DNA of 33,092 nt from the NCBI GenBank assembly GCA_021442595.1, contig JABUST010000120.1, forward strand, positions 1-33,092, read 5' to 3'. Under the pieces are notes generated by a model. It had not been told where the DNA came from, did not search any database, and saw only the letters and a program-made list of their open reading frames with translations. Below are positions 8,011 through 16,087 of the stretch, in pieces (position 1 is the stretch's first letter; each line of letters starts with the position of its first letter). The translations under genes were made by a program, and so were the position numbers. The stretch comes from Lachnospiraceae bacterium. Its GTDB lineage: Bacteria > Bacillota > Clostridia > Lachnospirales > Bianqueaceae.

Positions 8011-10716
8011 TCAGACGAATTTCAGGAGGTCGGCAGGTGTGTGGATGATATATGCAGCCCCGAACTCCTCCAGCTCCTGCCGGGAGCCGTAGCCATAAAG
8101 CACGGCAATGGTTTCCAGACCATTCTGCCGGGCACCGGTAATGTCATACTTTCTGTCTCCCACCATGACCACACGGGACAGATCTTTGATGCCTGCCAAC
8201 TCCAGGGCGTAAGCTACCACCTGCTCCTTTTTATTGCGGCTGGTGTCCGCGGATGCTCCCGCCAGAAAATCAAAATAGATATCCACTCCAAGATATTTAA
8301 GGATGGCAACAGCCTGGGGCTCCGGCTTGGAGGTGGCCAATATGAGCCTTTTCCCGGCAGCCTTCAGAGAAGCCAGCACCGGGCGGATCCCTTCGTACAG
8401 GAAACACTCGTACATACCCTTCACCGGATAATATTCCCGGAACAGGTCCACCGCTTTCCGGGCAGTCTCCGGATCCATACTGCAGAACTCCCGGAAAGAC
8501 TCGATGAGAGGAGGTCCGATGAACTTGTTCAGCTGAGATCGCTCCGGCACTTCCAGTCCCATCTTTGTCAGGGCATAGGCTACCGCATTGGTGACTCCCT
8601 CTCCGGAGTCGATGATGGTGCCGTCCAGATCGAAGAGGAATGTATCGTACTCTCCTCTGAAGATCTCCTCCGAAACCGCTATGAGGGCACTGCGCATATA
8701 TACGTGAGCCTCTTTGCCCCGGAAGCTCCACAGAGCATCTGCGGAAGCATGGGCTTCGTCTGCCAGCACCTGCCACTCCATATCCTCCGGGATCAGCTCC
8801 GGCAGCTCCACCGTCTTTTCTTCCTCTGTTCCATTCAGCAGCACCAGAATCCAGCGGGGATCTCCCGGCTTGATTCCGGGCAGCAGATAGCCTACCTGAT
8901 TGTCTGTTTCCAGGAAGATCACGGCACCCCGGGCAGCTCTCCCGGTCTCATCCGTAAAGGCCTTATAGCGCTTCCGCATGGCGATCAATCCCTTGTAATA
9001 CTCAAACAGCTCCCGGAATCTGGCCTTACGGCTCCAGAAGATGTCATTGATCTCCGGTCCCAGGTTATAGCTGTTATCCTCTCCCTGCTTACTGCGTCCG
9101 AATTCTTCTCCGGCCTGCATGAACACCATGCCCTGAGCCGTTAGATAGCAGGCTGCCGCCAGCTTGTTCACTGCCACCCGCAGCATCTCCGGCGCATCGA
9201 AGCCGGACCCGTCGGATTCCACCGTAAAGGTAAGCTTATCCCACAGGGTAAAATTATCATGAGCGCTGACATAGGCCACCCGTCTGTCCGGCAGCATCTT
9301 TTCATTCTTATCCAGAAATGCCCGGAAGACACTCCGCAGCTCCGGCTCTGTGCCTGCCACACCGGTGACGAAGCCTCCCTCCTCCTTCTCGAAGCAGGAG
9401 CCCTTCACGCTGTCCCTGAGCCGATCGTCAAACACGCCGATGTGCTCTTTCATATCCAGCAGATGTCCGCCGTCAGCCGGCAGTACCCCTTTAGGTATAG
9501 CCGGAGGCAGGGCTGACCACGGCTCACCGTACAGCAGGTAATTCTTTCCGGGAAGGCTGTCCAGCATGTCCCGGATCTCATTCATGGTCTCCACATCGTG
9601 GATCCCCATAAGATCAAAACGGAATCCGTCCACATGATATTCCCGGGCCCAATACTCCAGGGAATCCAGCATATAGCGGCGCATCATGGGCCTCTCGGAG
9701 GCTGTCTCGTTGCCGCAGCCGCTGGCATTGCCGAAATCTCCGTCCGGCATGGTCCGGTGGTAGTAGCAGGGCATGATGCGCTCAAACCAGGAATCCTTAG
9801 TGTGATAGGTATGGTTGTACACCACATCCAGCACCACGCCGATGCCCTGTCGGTGCAGCCTCAAAACAGCTTCCTTCAGTTCCCGGATCCGCACATCTCC
9901 ATGGAAAGGATCCTGGGAAAAAGAGCCCTCCGGCACATTATAATTCAGCGGGTCATAGCCCCAGTTGTAGCTGCTCTCCCTGACAGCCTCATTCACCGTG
10001 GCATTCTCCGCCACCGGCAGCAGATGCACGTGGGTAATACCCAGCTCTCTCAGATGGTCTGTGCCCGTGCTGATGATGACGTCGCCATTGCCTTCGGGGA
10101 GCAGAGCTCTGGTTCCGGGCACCCCCAGGGCGGCATACTTGCCCTTGGGTTCCATGCCGGAATCCGCAGCATGGGAGAAATCCTTCACGTGAACTTCCCA
10201 GACCACTGCTTCCGTCTGGTGCCCCCGGTAGCTGTAGGAGTCCTCCTCCCAGCCCTCCGGGTCTGTGGCTCTGAGATCCACCACCATGGAACGAAGGCCG
10301 TTCACCCCTGCGGCCCTGGCGTAGGGATCCGCCGTCTCCACCTTCTCCCCGCAGAAATCCAGAGTGAAGGTATAATATACGTTTTTCAGGTCCCCCTTCA
10401 GAACCAGGCTCCATACTCCCGCCTCGGAGGGAGTATTCATGGGAAAATGCCCTATGCTTTGCGCGCCTTCTTCTCCGTCCGAACCTGTGGCAAACAGATT
10501 GACCCACACGGCGTCAGCTGCAGGGGACCAAAGTTTGAAGCAGGTCCTTTCCTTTGTATATACGACTCCCAGATCATGTCCTTCGTAGGTATACTTCTCC
10601 GCAAAGGCGGGTGACCGGTAGGTCTTCACCAGACCGGGGATCTCCTGATACAGGACCCCATCCAGCCTTATGCCGTTTTTGAGCCAAAGTCGTTTTTTAT
10701 TCATCGTTCTCTTCAT
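8011..10716 (-). CDS. Type I pullulanase fused to a HAD-family phosphatase
   Basis: This 901-residue cytoplasmic protein has two complete enzymes in one frame. Residues 1 to about 685 are a type I pullulanase (GH13, alpha-1,6 debranching of maltodextrin or glycogen). They include a CBM48-like N-terminus, the pullulanase signature YNWGYDP (250-256), nucleophile D368 (FRFDLMG), acid/base E398 (YGEPW) and third acid D487 (AHDNF). Residues about 690-901 are a HAD phosphatase of the phosphoglycolate-phosphatase type: FDLDGT with D696 and D698, a C1-type cap, LATSKPEP, and VMVGDRKYDITGA. No stop or SD separates them. The start ATG (10716) has an AGGA SD and overlaps the methyltransferase gene; Met5 is an alternative start. 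No signal peptide is seen. Confidence 0.93.
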   Translation of the reverse strand: MKRTMNKKRLWLKNGIRLDGVLYQEIPGLVKTYRSPAFAEKYTYEGHDLGVVYTKERTCFKLWSPAADAVWVNLFATGSDGEEGAQSIGHFPMNTPSEAGVWSLVLKGDLKNVYYTFTLDFCGEKVETADPYARAAGVNGLRSMVVDLRATDPEGWEEDSYSYRGHQTEAVVWEVHVKDFSHAADSGMEPKGKYAALGVPGTRALLPEGNGDVIISTGTDHLRELGITHVHLLPVAENATVNEAVRESSYNWGYDPLNYNVPEGSFSQDPFHGDVRIRELKEAVLRLHRQGIGVVLDVVYNHTYHTKDSWFERIMPCYYHRTMPDGDFGNASGCGNETASERPMMRRYMLDSLEYWAREYHVDGFRFDLMGIHDVETMNEIRDMLDSLPGKNYLLYGEPWSALPPAIPKGVLPADGGHLLDMKEHIGVFDDRLRDSVKGSCFEKEEGGFVTGVAGTEPELRSVFRAFLDKNEKMLPDRRVAYVSAHDNFTLWDKLTFTVESDGSGFDAPEMLRVAVNKLAAACYLTAQGMVFMQAGEEFGRSKQGEDNSYNLGPEINDIFWSRKARFRELFEYYKGLIAMRKRYKAFTDETGRAARGAVIFLETDNQVGYLLPGIKPGDPRWILVLLNGTEEEKTVELPELIPEDMEWQVLADEAHASADALWSFRGKEAHVYMRSALIAVSEEIFRGEYDTFLFDLDGTIIDSGEGVTNAVAYALTKMGLEVPERSQLNKFIGPPLIESFREFCSMDPETARKAVDLFREYYPVKGMYECFLYEGIRPVLASLKAAGKRLILATSKPEPQAVAILKYLGVDIYFDFLAGASADTSRNKKEQVVAYALELAGIKDLSRVVMVGDRKYDITGARQNGLETIAVLYGYGSRQELEEFGAAYIIHTPADLLKFV

Positions 10717-11956
10717 TTCCGTCCTGTTTTTCCAGGGTCATAAGAAGTTTCCACAGGGTGGGGTGTATACCCGCTGCCCTCATGGCTTCCTCCACCCTGG
10801 CCTTAGCTGCCGGGTCCTTCTGTCCCTGCTTCACGCAGCGCAGCAGAAGATTCTTGGGAGAATGCTGCATATCCACAAATTCCAGCACATCCACCCTGTA
10901 TCCCTGCCATTTCAGCATGTCTGCCCGCAGGGCATCGGTCATCAAAGCTGCCATGCGCTCCTTAATGAGGCCGTATTCCGTATAGGTCCCCAGGGTATGG
11001 CGCCCCATCTGGTAGTTGAGTTCATGCTGGCAGCAGGGGACCGAGAAGATTCTGGGGGTGCCCCAGGAAACAGCATTATACAGGGCAAAATCCGTGGCTG
11101 TGTCGCAGGCATGGAGAGAGATGACCATGTCGATCTTTCCCTCCGGCACAAAGCCGTTGATGTCCCCTACCTGAAAGCTGAGGTCTTCATATCCGTAGCG
11201 CCTGGCAATGCGGTTGCAGTCCCGGATGACCTCTTCCTTCAGGTCAAGACCGATGATCCTGGCCCGGATGCCCCGGACCCGGCAGAGATAATCATAAAGC
11301 ACAAAGGTCAGGTAGGACTTGCCGCAGCCGAAATCAACGATCTGCAGCTCTTTCACATCCTGTCCGATGCTGTCATCAATGACTTCCACAAAGCGGTTAA
11401 TCTGCTTGAATTTATCATACCGTTTGGCTGCCACCTTGCCCTCTTTGGTGACCACTCCCAGATCTACCAGAGGGGCCGGAGCATCTGCTGCCTCCAACAG
11501 ATACTTTTTCTCTCTGTTCTGGGCGAGGACATGACCGTTGCTTTGACCGTTTCCGGAGCAGCCGGTAAAGGGCGGGCCCCCGGCAGACTCCTGTCCGTCC
11601 TGTCCTTCCGAATCATCCGGTCCGCAGACAGTGAGTACCGGCTTCTTTCTGTACAGCACTTTACCCTTCCGGGAGATTTTAACAAAGGCCGTATACCGGG
11701 AGGACCAGCTGTCCAGCTGCATATACTCCTCCAGCAGAGTCTGCAGGGCCCCGGGAAGCTCCTCCGGCAGGAGATTTTCGTGAAATGCCTGTTTATCCGT
11801 AAATCGCTCCACCTGCCACATCTCCCGGGAACGGATCAGTACCGGGCGGATATTCACCTTTCGGTAGGAGTTGCCGTTTTTATCCCTTGCACAGGACAGG
11901 ATCATCCGATCCGGGTGCTGCATGCACAGGTCGCTGACCACTTCATGGATCTCCAT
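10697..11956 (-). CDS. SAM-dependent methyltransferase, METTL25/Methyltransf_32-like
   Basis: The protein has 419 residues. The C-terminal half is a class I Rossmann methyltransferase: VDFGCGKSYLTFVLYDYL binds SAM, followed by IIGLDLKEEVIRDC, then SLHACDTATDFAL and SVPCCQHEL, which resemble the METTL25/RRNAD1 group (Methyltransf_32). The N-terminal 150 residues are less recognisable. A low-complexity Gly/Ser-rich stretch (near 125-145) separates the halves and may be disordered. The substrate is unknown; RNA is possible. The ATG at 11956 has a GGAGGAG SD. Its end overlaps the pullulanase-HAD start by 20 bases, so the two are one operon although no shared pathway is obvious. Confidence 0.82.
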   Translation of the reverse strand: MEIHEVVSDLCMQHPDRMILSCARDKNGNSYRKVNIRPVLIRSREMWQVERFTDKQAFHENLLPEELPGALQTLLEEYMQLDSWSSRYTAFVKISRKGKVLYRKKPVLTVCGPDDSEGQDGQESAGGPPFTGCSGNGQSNGHVLAQNREKKYLLEAADAPAPLVDLGVVTKEGKVAAKRYDKFKQINRFVEVIDDSIGQDVKELQIVDFGCGKSYLTFVLYDYLCRVRGIRARIIGLDLKEEVIRDCNRIARRYGYEDLSFQVGDINGFVPEGKIDMVISLHACDTATDFALYNAVSWGTPRIFSVPCCQHELNYQMGRHTLGTYTEYGLIKERMAALMTDALRADMLKWQGYRVDVLEFVDMQHSPKNLLLRCVKQGQKDPAAKARVEEAMRAAGIHPTLWKLLMTLEKQDGNEENDE

Positions 11957-12006
11957 GGGCTCCTCCTCTCAGGTGAATTAACGTAAAAAAGCACGTAAAC
12001 CACGCA

Positions 12007-12035
12007 AGTATAGCATGATTTCAGGACCTGCACAA
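12007..12035 (-). promoter_or_regulatory. Promoter of the methyltransferase/pullulanase-HAD operon
   Basis: On the minus strand, -35 TTGTGC (12030-12035) and -10 TATACT (12007-12012) are 17 bases apart, with TGC before the -10. The leader would be about 44 bases. Confidence 0.65.
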
Positions 12036-12068
12036 GAATGAGCCACATGTGCAATATGATGAAAATGC

Positions 12069-12097
12069 TTGACAAAGGAAGGGGCAGCCGTTAATAT
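12069..12097 (+). promoter_or_regulatory. Promoter of tRNA-Trp
   Basis: A consensus -35 TTGACA (12069-12074) lies 17 bases before -10 TAATAT (12092-12097). Transcription would start about 12 bases before the mature tRNA 5' end. Confidence 0.8.
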
Positions 12098-12116
12098 ATA
12101 TAGGTCTGCAAGACAA

Positions 12117-12187
12117 AGGGGCATAGTTCAATGGTAGAGCAGCGGTCTCCAAAACCGTAGATACGAGTTCGACTCTTGTTGCCCCTG
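12117..12187 (+). tRNA. tRNA-Trp (anticodon CCA)
   Basis: The 71-base sequence folds as a full cloverleaf. The acceptor stem is AGGGGCA with TGCCCCT, the D stem is GTTC with GAGC, and the anticodon stem is GCGGT with ACCGT around loop CTCCAAA, giving anticodon CCA at 34-36. The variable loop has 4 bases and the T stem is ACGAG with CTTGT around loop TTCGACT. The discriminator is G. The 3' CCA is not encoded, so it must be added after transcription. Confidence 0.97.
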
Positions 12188-12190
12188 CTG

Positions 12191-12218
12191 AGGACCGACC
12201 CATGAGGTCGGTCCTTTT
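12191..12218 (+). terminator. Terminator of tRNA-Trp
   Basis: A perfect 10-bp stem (AGGACCGACC with GGTCGGTCCT) around a 5-base loop is followed by TTT then CTGTTT. It begins 4 bases after the tRNA. Confidence 0.9.
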
Positions 12219-12305
12219 CTGTTTCTGCAGCTCCCGCAGGATATATCAACACGTTTTGTCCTATAACCCTATAACTTCCTGTAACTCTAACACTAACTCT
12301 ACAAG

Positions 12306-12351
12306 AAAAGCCTCTGCCGTCCGCACCAAAAGCGGATAGCAGAGGCTTTTT
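12306..12351 (-). terminator. Terminator of the PQQ-like propeller gene
   Basis: AAAAGCCTCTGC pairs with GCAGAGGCTTTT, with an inner stem TCCGC/GCGGA. A/T runs flank both sides, so it could also stop plus-strand transcripts. It lies 12 bases beyond the stop of the minus-strand gene. Confidence 0.85.
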
Positions 12352-12362
12352 CAATCCGTTTC

Positions 12363-15300
12363 TTATTTCAGAGAAATACAGTAGATTTCACTGCCTCGGG
12401 TTCCCACCACCAGGCGGTCCTCAAAGACAGCCGGGGATGCTTCCACGAGCCAGCCTACGCTGGTGGAGTCCATTCTCTCTCCGGTGAGACCATCCATCAG
12501 GAAGCCGTCACCCTCCGAGTCAAAGACGATCATGTAGCCCTTTCCGTCGTCGGTGTATACACCTACAGGAGAGCTCCAGGTATAATCTGCCATCTCCCAG
12601 CGCCAGATCTCTTCACCGGTCTCCGTGTCCAGAGCCACCATCAGACCGGAGTAGTAATCGTAGGGATTCTCCTCACGGTAGATACGGGCAATGGTGTAGA
12701 AGATCATGCCTTCAAGGTTCGTGCCCGGACGGCCGATGGCAGGGGAGGACTGTACACCGCCGGAGATATCCGTGATGGTCAGACACTTATAGTCCACCTT
12801 CCAGATGATCTCACCGGTAATGGCGTCCAGCTTATAGATGGGTACAGTACCGGAATCACTGTAGTCCTTGGTCCAGTGAAGGGAAGGAGCAGTATAGAGA
12901 TATCCCCGTCCCGTCTTCTCATCGAATTCAAAGATAGGCGTGGAATTGGAGTCATCATTTGTATCCTGCAGCCAGATGACCTCCATGGTGTTCAGATCCA
13001 CGCAGAAGAAGAATCCTGCGTTATCGGAATAATATCCGTAGTGATCAAAGGCCGTCATGCTGCACTCCACACCGTAGTAACGCTCATAGGACAGAGGGCA
13101 GGTGTAGCGCATTCTCACAGGCTCATCCGGTTCACAGGTGAACTCCCCGGTGGCAGCATTGAAGGAAGTATTCAGCTTCACGGTATACAGAATACCGTTC
13201 TCACCGGGCCAGATCAGGGTGTCCGTCTCCGCATTCACAATGGGGGAGGAGTCGAAGGCGGGCCAGTCACGATGGGCAAAGGAATCGTACTGTCCGAAGG
13301 AAGTAACGATGGAATTGTCCACCAGATTGATGATGTATGCTCTGGGCGCCTCGCTGTAATAATTGTAAACACCGGAGCCCACATACATCAGGGGAAGGCC
13401 TCGGGGATCCAGCGCGCCGGCTCCCTTAAAGGTCATGCCCACCCAGAGGGAATCTCTGGTTTTGGACCCGTCCTCCAGATCGAAGAAGTAGATATATCCA
13501 TCCATGGTGGCGTAGATCACCTCCACCAGGCCGTCCTTCTCCCGCTTCTCCTCATACATGGAGGTCATGGCCTTGCGCACATCCTCATCCCAGCGGACGA
13601 TCAGAGGCTGGCCTGTCCAGCCGATGCCGGACCACATATCACCGGAGCTGTCATCCAGTCCGCCATTCATGCGGGTCCACTCGGCGCCGCCGAATTCGAT
13701 CTTTGTCATGCCGGTGGTGCCGAAGGCAGCATCGGTTCTGTAGTTGTTGCCCCGGAAGGTAAGGACACCATCCACCCGGGCATAGTCTGCGCCGTCGCCG
13801 AAGGAGATGCTCTCCTCCCGGGTATAGGTCTCCACAAGCTCGCCGTCCTTGCTGATCTCCCACTCCATATCAAAGTTGGCAGGATCCGTGGATGCCACAT
13901 AGTGAGGCTCCTCCACGAAGGTGGTAAACACAGGCTCCGGTTCAGGTTCCGGTTCGGGTTCAGGCACCACTTCGGAGATCTCCTCCATCGGTTCGGAAAC
14001 CACAGGAGCGGCCTCCACCACTCTGGAAGTCTCATAGGAGGACTCTGCGCTGCTCTGCTCGGGAGCTGCGCTCTTCTTCATAATGCCAGAACCAAGGAAC
14101 AGGTAAATACCTGCGCCAATGCAGACCAGGAACAGGAAAATGGAGACGATCCACAGAGCGATGCGTCCGCCTCTGGAGACCTCGGCCTCTTCCTCTTCTT
14201 CGTCGTCATAATCTTCATCATCCAGAAGATCCTCAGCCTCGGCTGAAGGGAATCTTCCGTTTTGTGCTGCCCGCTGACGCTGGAGTTCGTCGATATCGAT
14301 CTCACCGGCGAGAGCGGCTGCGAACTGGGCCTTGTCTGCCATGCGGCGGGCACGGGCTTCGTCATCCCCTTCGGAATACGCTTCCTCTGCGCCATAGTAA
14401 GTGTCGGGTGCGGCGGGCATGACAGCCGTCATATCCTCTGCTTCTTCTTCGGCGATTCCCAGCTCCTCATCGGTCATATTGAAATCGATGCCAAAGGTCG
14501 GATTCTGATACACAGGAGCTGCCGGGGCAGGTGCCTGGTATACAGGAGCTGCAGGTGCAGGTGCCTGGTATACAGGAGCTGCAGGTGCTTGAAGTCCCGG
14601 TGCCGCCTGAGCAGGAGCCGTGTACATGGGTGCCGCAGGTGCCGTATACACCGGTCCGGCGACTGCCTGCTCCATAGGCGCAGGTTCCAAGGTCTCAGGA
14701 GCAGGAGCATAGCCGGCAAAGGAAGTCTCCGGCTGAGGTGCCCCGTACTGAGGCATAGAAACTGCCGGTGCAGGCGTTTCTGTTACCGGATTTTGAGGCC
14801 CAGCTGCTTCAGGTGCAGATCCGGGAGCTGCCATCCGGTTTTCAAAGTCATTGGCTTTGACTTCGTATTTATCCCGGAAGGGCATAAATACAGATTCCTG
14901 GGTGGGCTTTTCCTCTTCCGTGCGGAATCTGGGAGAGAAGTTGATATCCTCTTCCACGGGAATGGTCATAACAGGCGCGATCTCTGCAGCAGCTGCCACA
15001 GCCGGCTTGACCTCCTCCTTCACAGGAACAATGGGCACAGCCTGCTTTTCGGCTTTTTCCGCTGCCTCCATGCGGGAGGCCATGGAACGAAAGAAGGCAG
15101 AAGACTCCGGATCTGCGGGGGCCACAGGCTCCACAGCGGGCATTGCAGGTTCTACAGCAGAAACTGCAGGCTCTATGGCCGGCATTGAAGGTTCCACGGC
15201 GGGAGCTGTTTCCGGTACCAGGGTGGGAGCCACCGGAACAGACGTTGCCGGCATGGTCCGGTTTTCATAGTCAGCAGATGCTGTCGGCGCATAGACCGGC

Positions 15301-15746
15301 TCGGGAGCCACGTAGGGGGCAGTCACTGCCGGCGCAGATACACCGGGCGCTTGACCATATCCGTTCATGGCGCCGCTCATCTGCGCTTCTGCCATCTGGA
15401 GACGCTTCTCCTCCTGCTCGGCTGAGATGAGGGTCTCCAGGTTGGTCCTTCTGGATTCCACCCGCTTGATCCACTGGGACTGGCTCATCTGCAGCACACT
15501 CTCCGGTGTCTGCACGGCGGCAGGTCCCCGGTTCATTGCTTCAAAGGCATTCACCTGGCCGTTTCTGGCCTTGCGAAGGGACTCTTCCCGCAGTTTTCTG
15601 CGCTCTTCAGCCCTTGCCCGGGCTTTTGCCCGGCGCTGGCGCTCAGCCAGGATCAGGGCAGTGATGCCGCCGCTGATCAATAGAACCACCACCAAAATGA
15701 TGGCATACTTGGTTCCTCCGGCCAACAACAGGGTAAGACTTCTCAT
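12363..15746 (-). CDS. Two-span membrane protein with Pro/Ala-rich linker and external PQQ-like beta-propeller
   Basis: The protein has 1127 residues. A membrane helix (about 13-35; YAIILVVVLLISGGITALIL) is followed by a strongly basic stretch. Next comes a low-complexity region to about 500, rich in Pro, Ala, Glu and Val, including a tandem ten-residue unit QAPAPAAPVY, then an acidic block (DDEDYDDEEEEEAE). A second helix (about 529-552; IALWIVSIFLFLVCIGAGIY) leads to a Glu-Pro repeat (EPEPEPEPEP, near 595) and a C-terminal PQQ-like propeller. By the positive-inside rule the linker is cytoplasmic and the propeller external. The function is unknown. The ATG at 15746 has an AGAGGTG SD; a GTG at 15755 is less likely. 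Confidence 0.85.
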   Translation of the reverse strand: MRSLTLLLAGGTKYAIILVVVLLISGGITALILAERQRRAKARARAEERRKLREESLRKARNGQVNAFEAMNRGPAAVQTPESVLQMSQSQWIKRVESRRTNLETLISAEQEEKRLQMAEAQMSGAMNGYGQAPGVSAPAVTAPYVAPEPVYAPTASADYENRTMPATSVPVAPTLVPETAPAVEPSMPAIEPAVSAVEPAMPAVEPVAPADPESSAFFRSMASRMEAAEKAEKQAVPIVPVKEEVKPAVAAAAEIAPVMTIPVEEDINFSPRFRTEEEKPTQESVFMPFRDKYEVKANDFENRMAAPGSAPEAAGPQNPVTETPAPAVSMPQYGAPQPETSFAGYAPAPETLEPAPMEQAVAGPVYTAPAAPMYTAPAQAAPGLQAPAAPVYQAPAPAAPVYQAPAPAAPVYQNPTFGIDFNMTDEELGIAEEEAEDMTAVMPAAPDTYYGAEEAYSEGDDEARARRMADKAQFAAALAGEIDIDELQRQRAAQNGRFPSAEAEDLLDDEDYDDEEEEEAEVSRGGRIALWIVSIFLFLVCIGAGIYLFLGSGIMKKSAAPEQSSAESSYETSRVVEAAPVVSEPMEEISEVVPEPEPEPEPEPVFTTFVEEPHYVASTDPANFDMEWEISKDGELVETYTREESISFGDGADYARVDGVLTFRGNNYRTDAAFGTTGMTKIEFGGAEWTRMNGGLDDSSGDMWSGIGWTGQPLIVRWDEDVRKAMTSMYEEKREKDGLVEVIYATMDGYIYFFDLEDGSKTRDSLWVGMTFKGAGALDPRGLPLMYVGSGVYNYYSEAPRAYIINLVDNSIVTSFGQYDSFAHRDWPAFDSSPIVNAETDTLIWPGENGILYTVKLNTSFNAATGEFTCEPDEPVRMRYTCPLSYERYYGVECSMTAFDHYGYYSDNAGFFFCVDLNTMEVIWLQDTNDDSNSTPIFEFDEKTGRGYLYTAPSLHWTKDYSDSGTVPIYKLDAITGEIIWKVDYKCLTITDISGGVQSSPAIGRPGTNLEGMIFYTIARIYREENPYDYYSGLMVALDTETGEEIWRWEMADYTWSSPVGVYTDDGKGYMIVFDSEGDGFLMDGLTGERMDSTSVGWLVEASPAVFEDRLVVGTRGSEIYCISLK

Positions 15747-15869
15747 ATTAGTCACCTCTTTTGATCCATATATCGAAGGCTGCGATTCTTCTCATCAAAA
15801 ACAAACCATGTCTCCTCTACAGACAGATTCCGTCCGCTGCGAGGTTTTTCAGCCATAGTAAACGCAACC

Positions 15870-15899
15870 ATTATAGCAGATATCACGGGCTTTTGTATA
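15870..15899 (-). promoter_or_regulatory. Candidate promoter of the propeller gene
   Basis: On the minus strand a perfect -10 TATAAT (15870-15875) is preceded by TGC (extended -10). A weak -35 TATACA (15894-15899) is 18 bases away. The leader would be about 118 bases. Confidence 0.6.
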
Positions 15900-15904
15900 T
15901 ATTT

Positions 15905-15918
15905 TTCGTTATAACGAA
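15905..15918. promoter_or_regulatory. 14-bp perfect palindrome, possible operator
   Basis: TTCGTTATAACGAA is a perfect palindrome just upstream of the -35 of the propeller-gene promoter (about -41 to -54 from the inferred start). This is a usual place for a dimeric activator or repressor to bind. The cognate protein is not known. Confidence 0.4.
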
Positions 15919-16009
15919 GAGTCCGTTTTCCTGCCTGCTTCTTCCCTCTGCCATGAATTTCGTCCCTGCCTGTTTCTTTCCTCTGCCCCCCCTCACCGCT
16001 GCTGCATTC

Positions 16010-16038
16010 TTTCCATTTATCCTCAAAAATGCTATAAT
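16010..16038 (+). promoter_or_regulatory. Candidate promoter of the zinc-ribbon gene and tex
   Basis: A perfect -10 TATAAT (16033-16038) is preceded by TGC, with a partial -35 TTTCCA (16010-16015) at 17-base spacing. Transcription would start near 16045, about 43 bases before the ATG. Confidence 0.65.
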
Positions 16039-16087
16039 ACACCACTACGGCAACGAAACTGCCTGAATTCACACCTGAGGTGACCTT

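Larger units (their letters stand above)
15747..16087. other. Divergent intergenic region
   Basis: These 341 bases separate the minus-strand propeller gene from the plus-strand zinc-ribbon gene. They hold a candidate promoter for each (15870-15899 minus, 16010-16038 plus) and a 14-bp palindrome. A C/T-rich stretch at about 15920-16015 has no evident gene. Short open frames here have no SD and no recognisable product. Confidence 0.7.

Noticed and set aside
12117-12187. tRNA-Trp as an integration site for a mobile element
   Set aside because: No integrase, no repeated tRNA 3' end and no phage genes are seen within the window.
12255-12301. A stretch with several TAAC units (CTATAACCCTATAAC and similar)
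   Set aside because: The units are irregularly spaced and short. It lies between two terminators and gives no further sign of a repeat family or telomere-like element.
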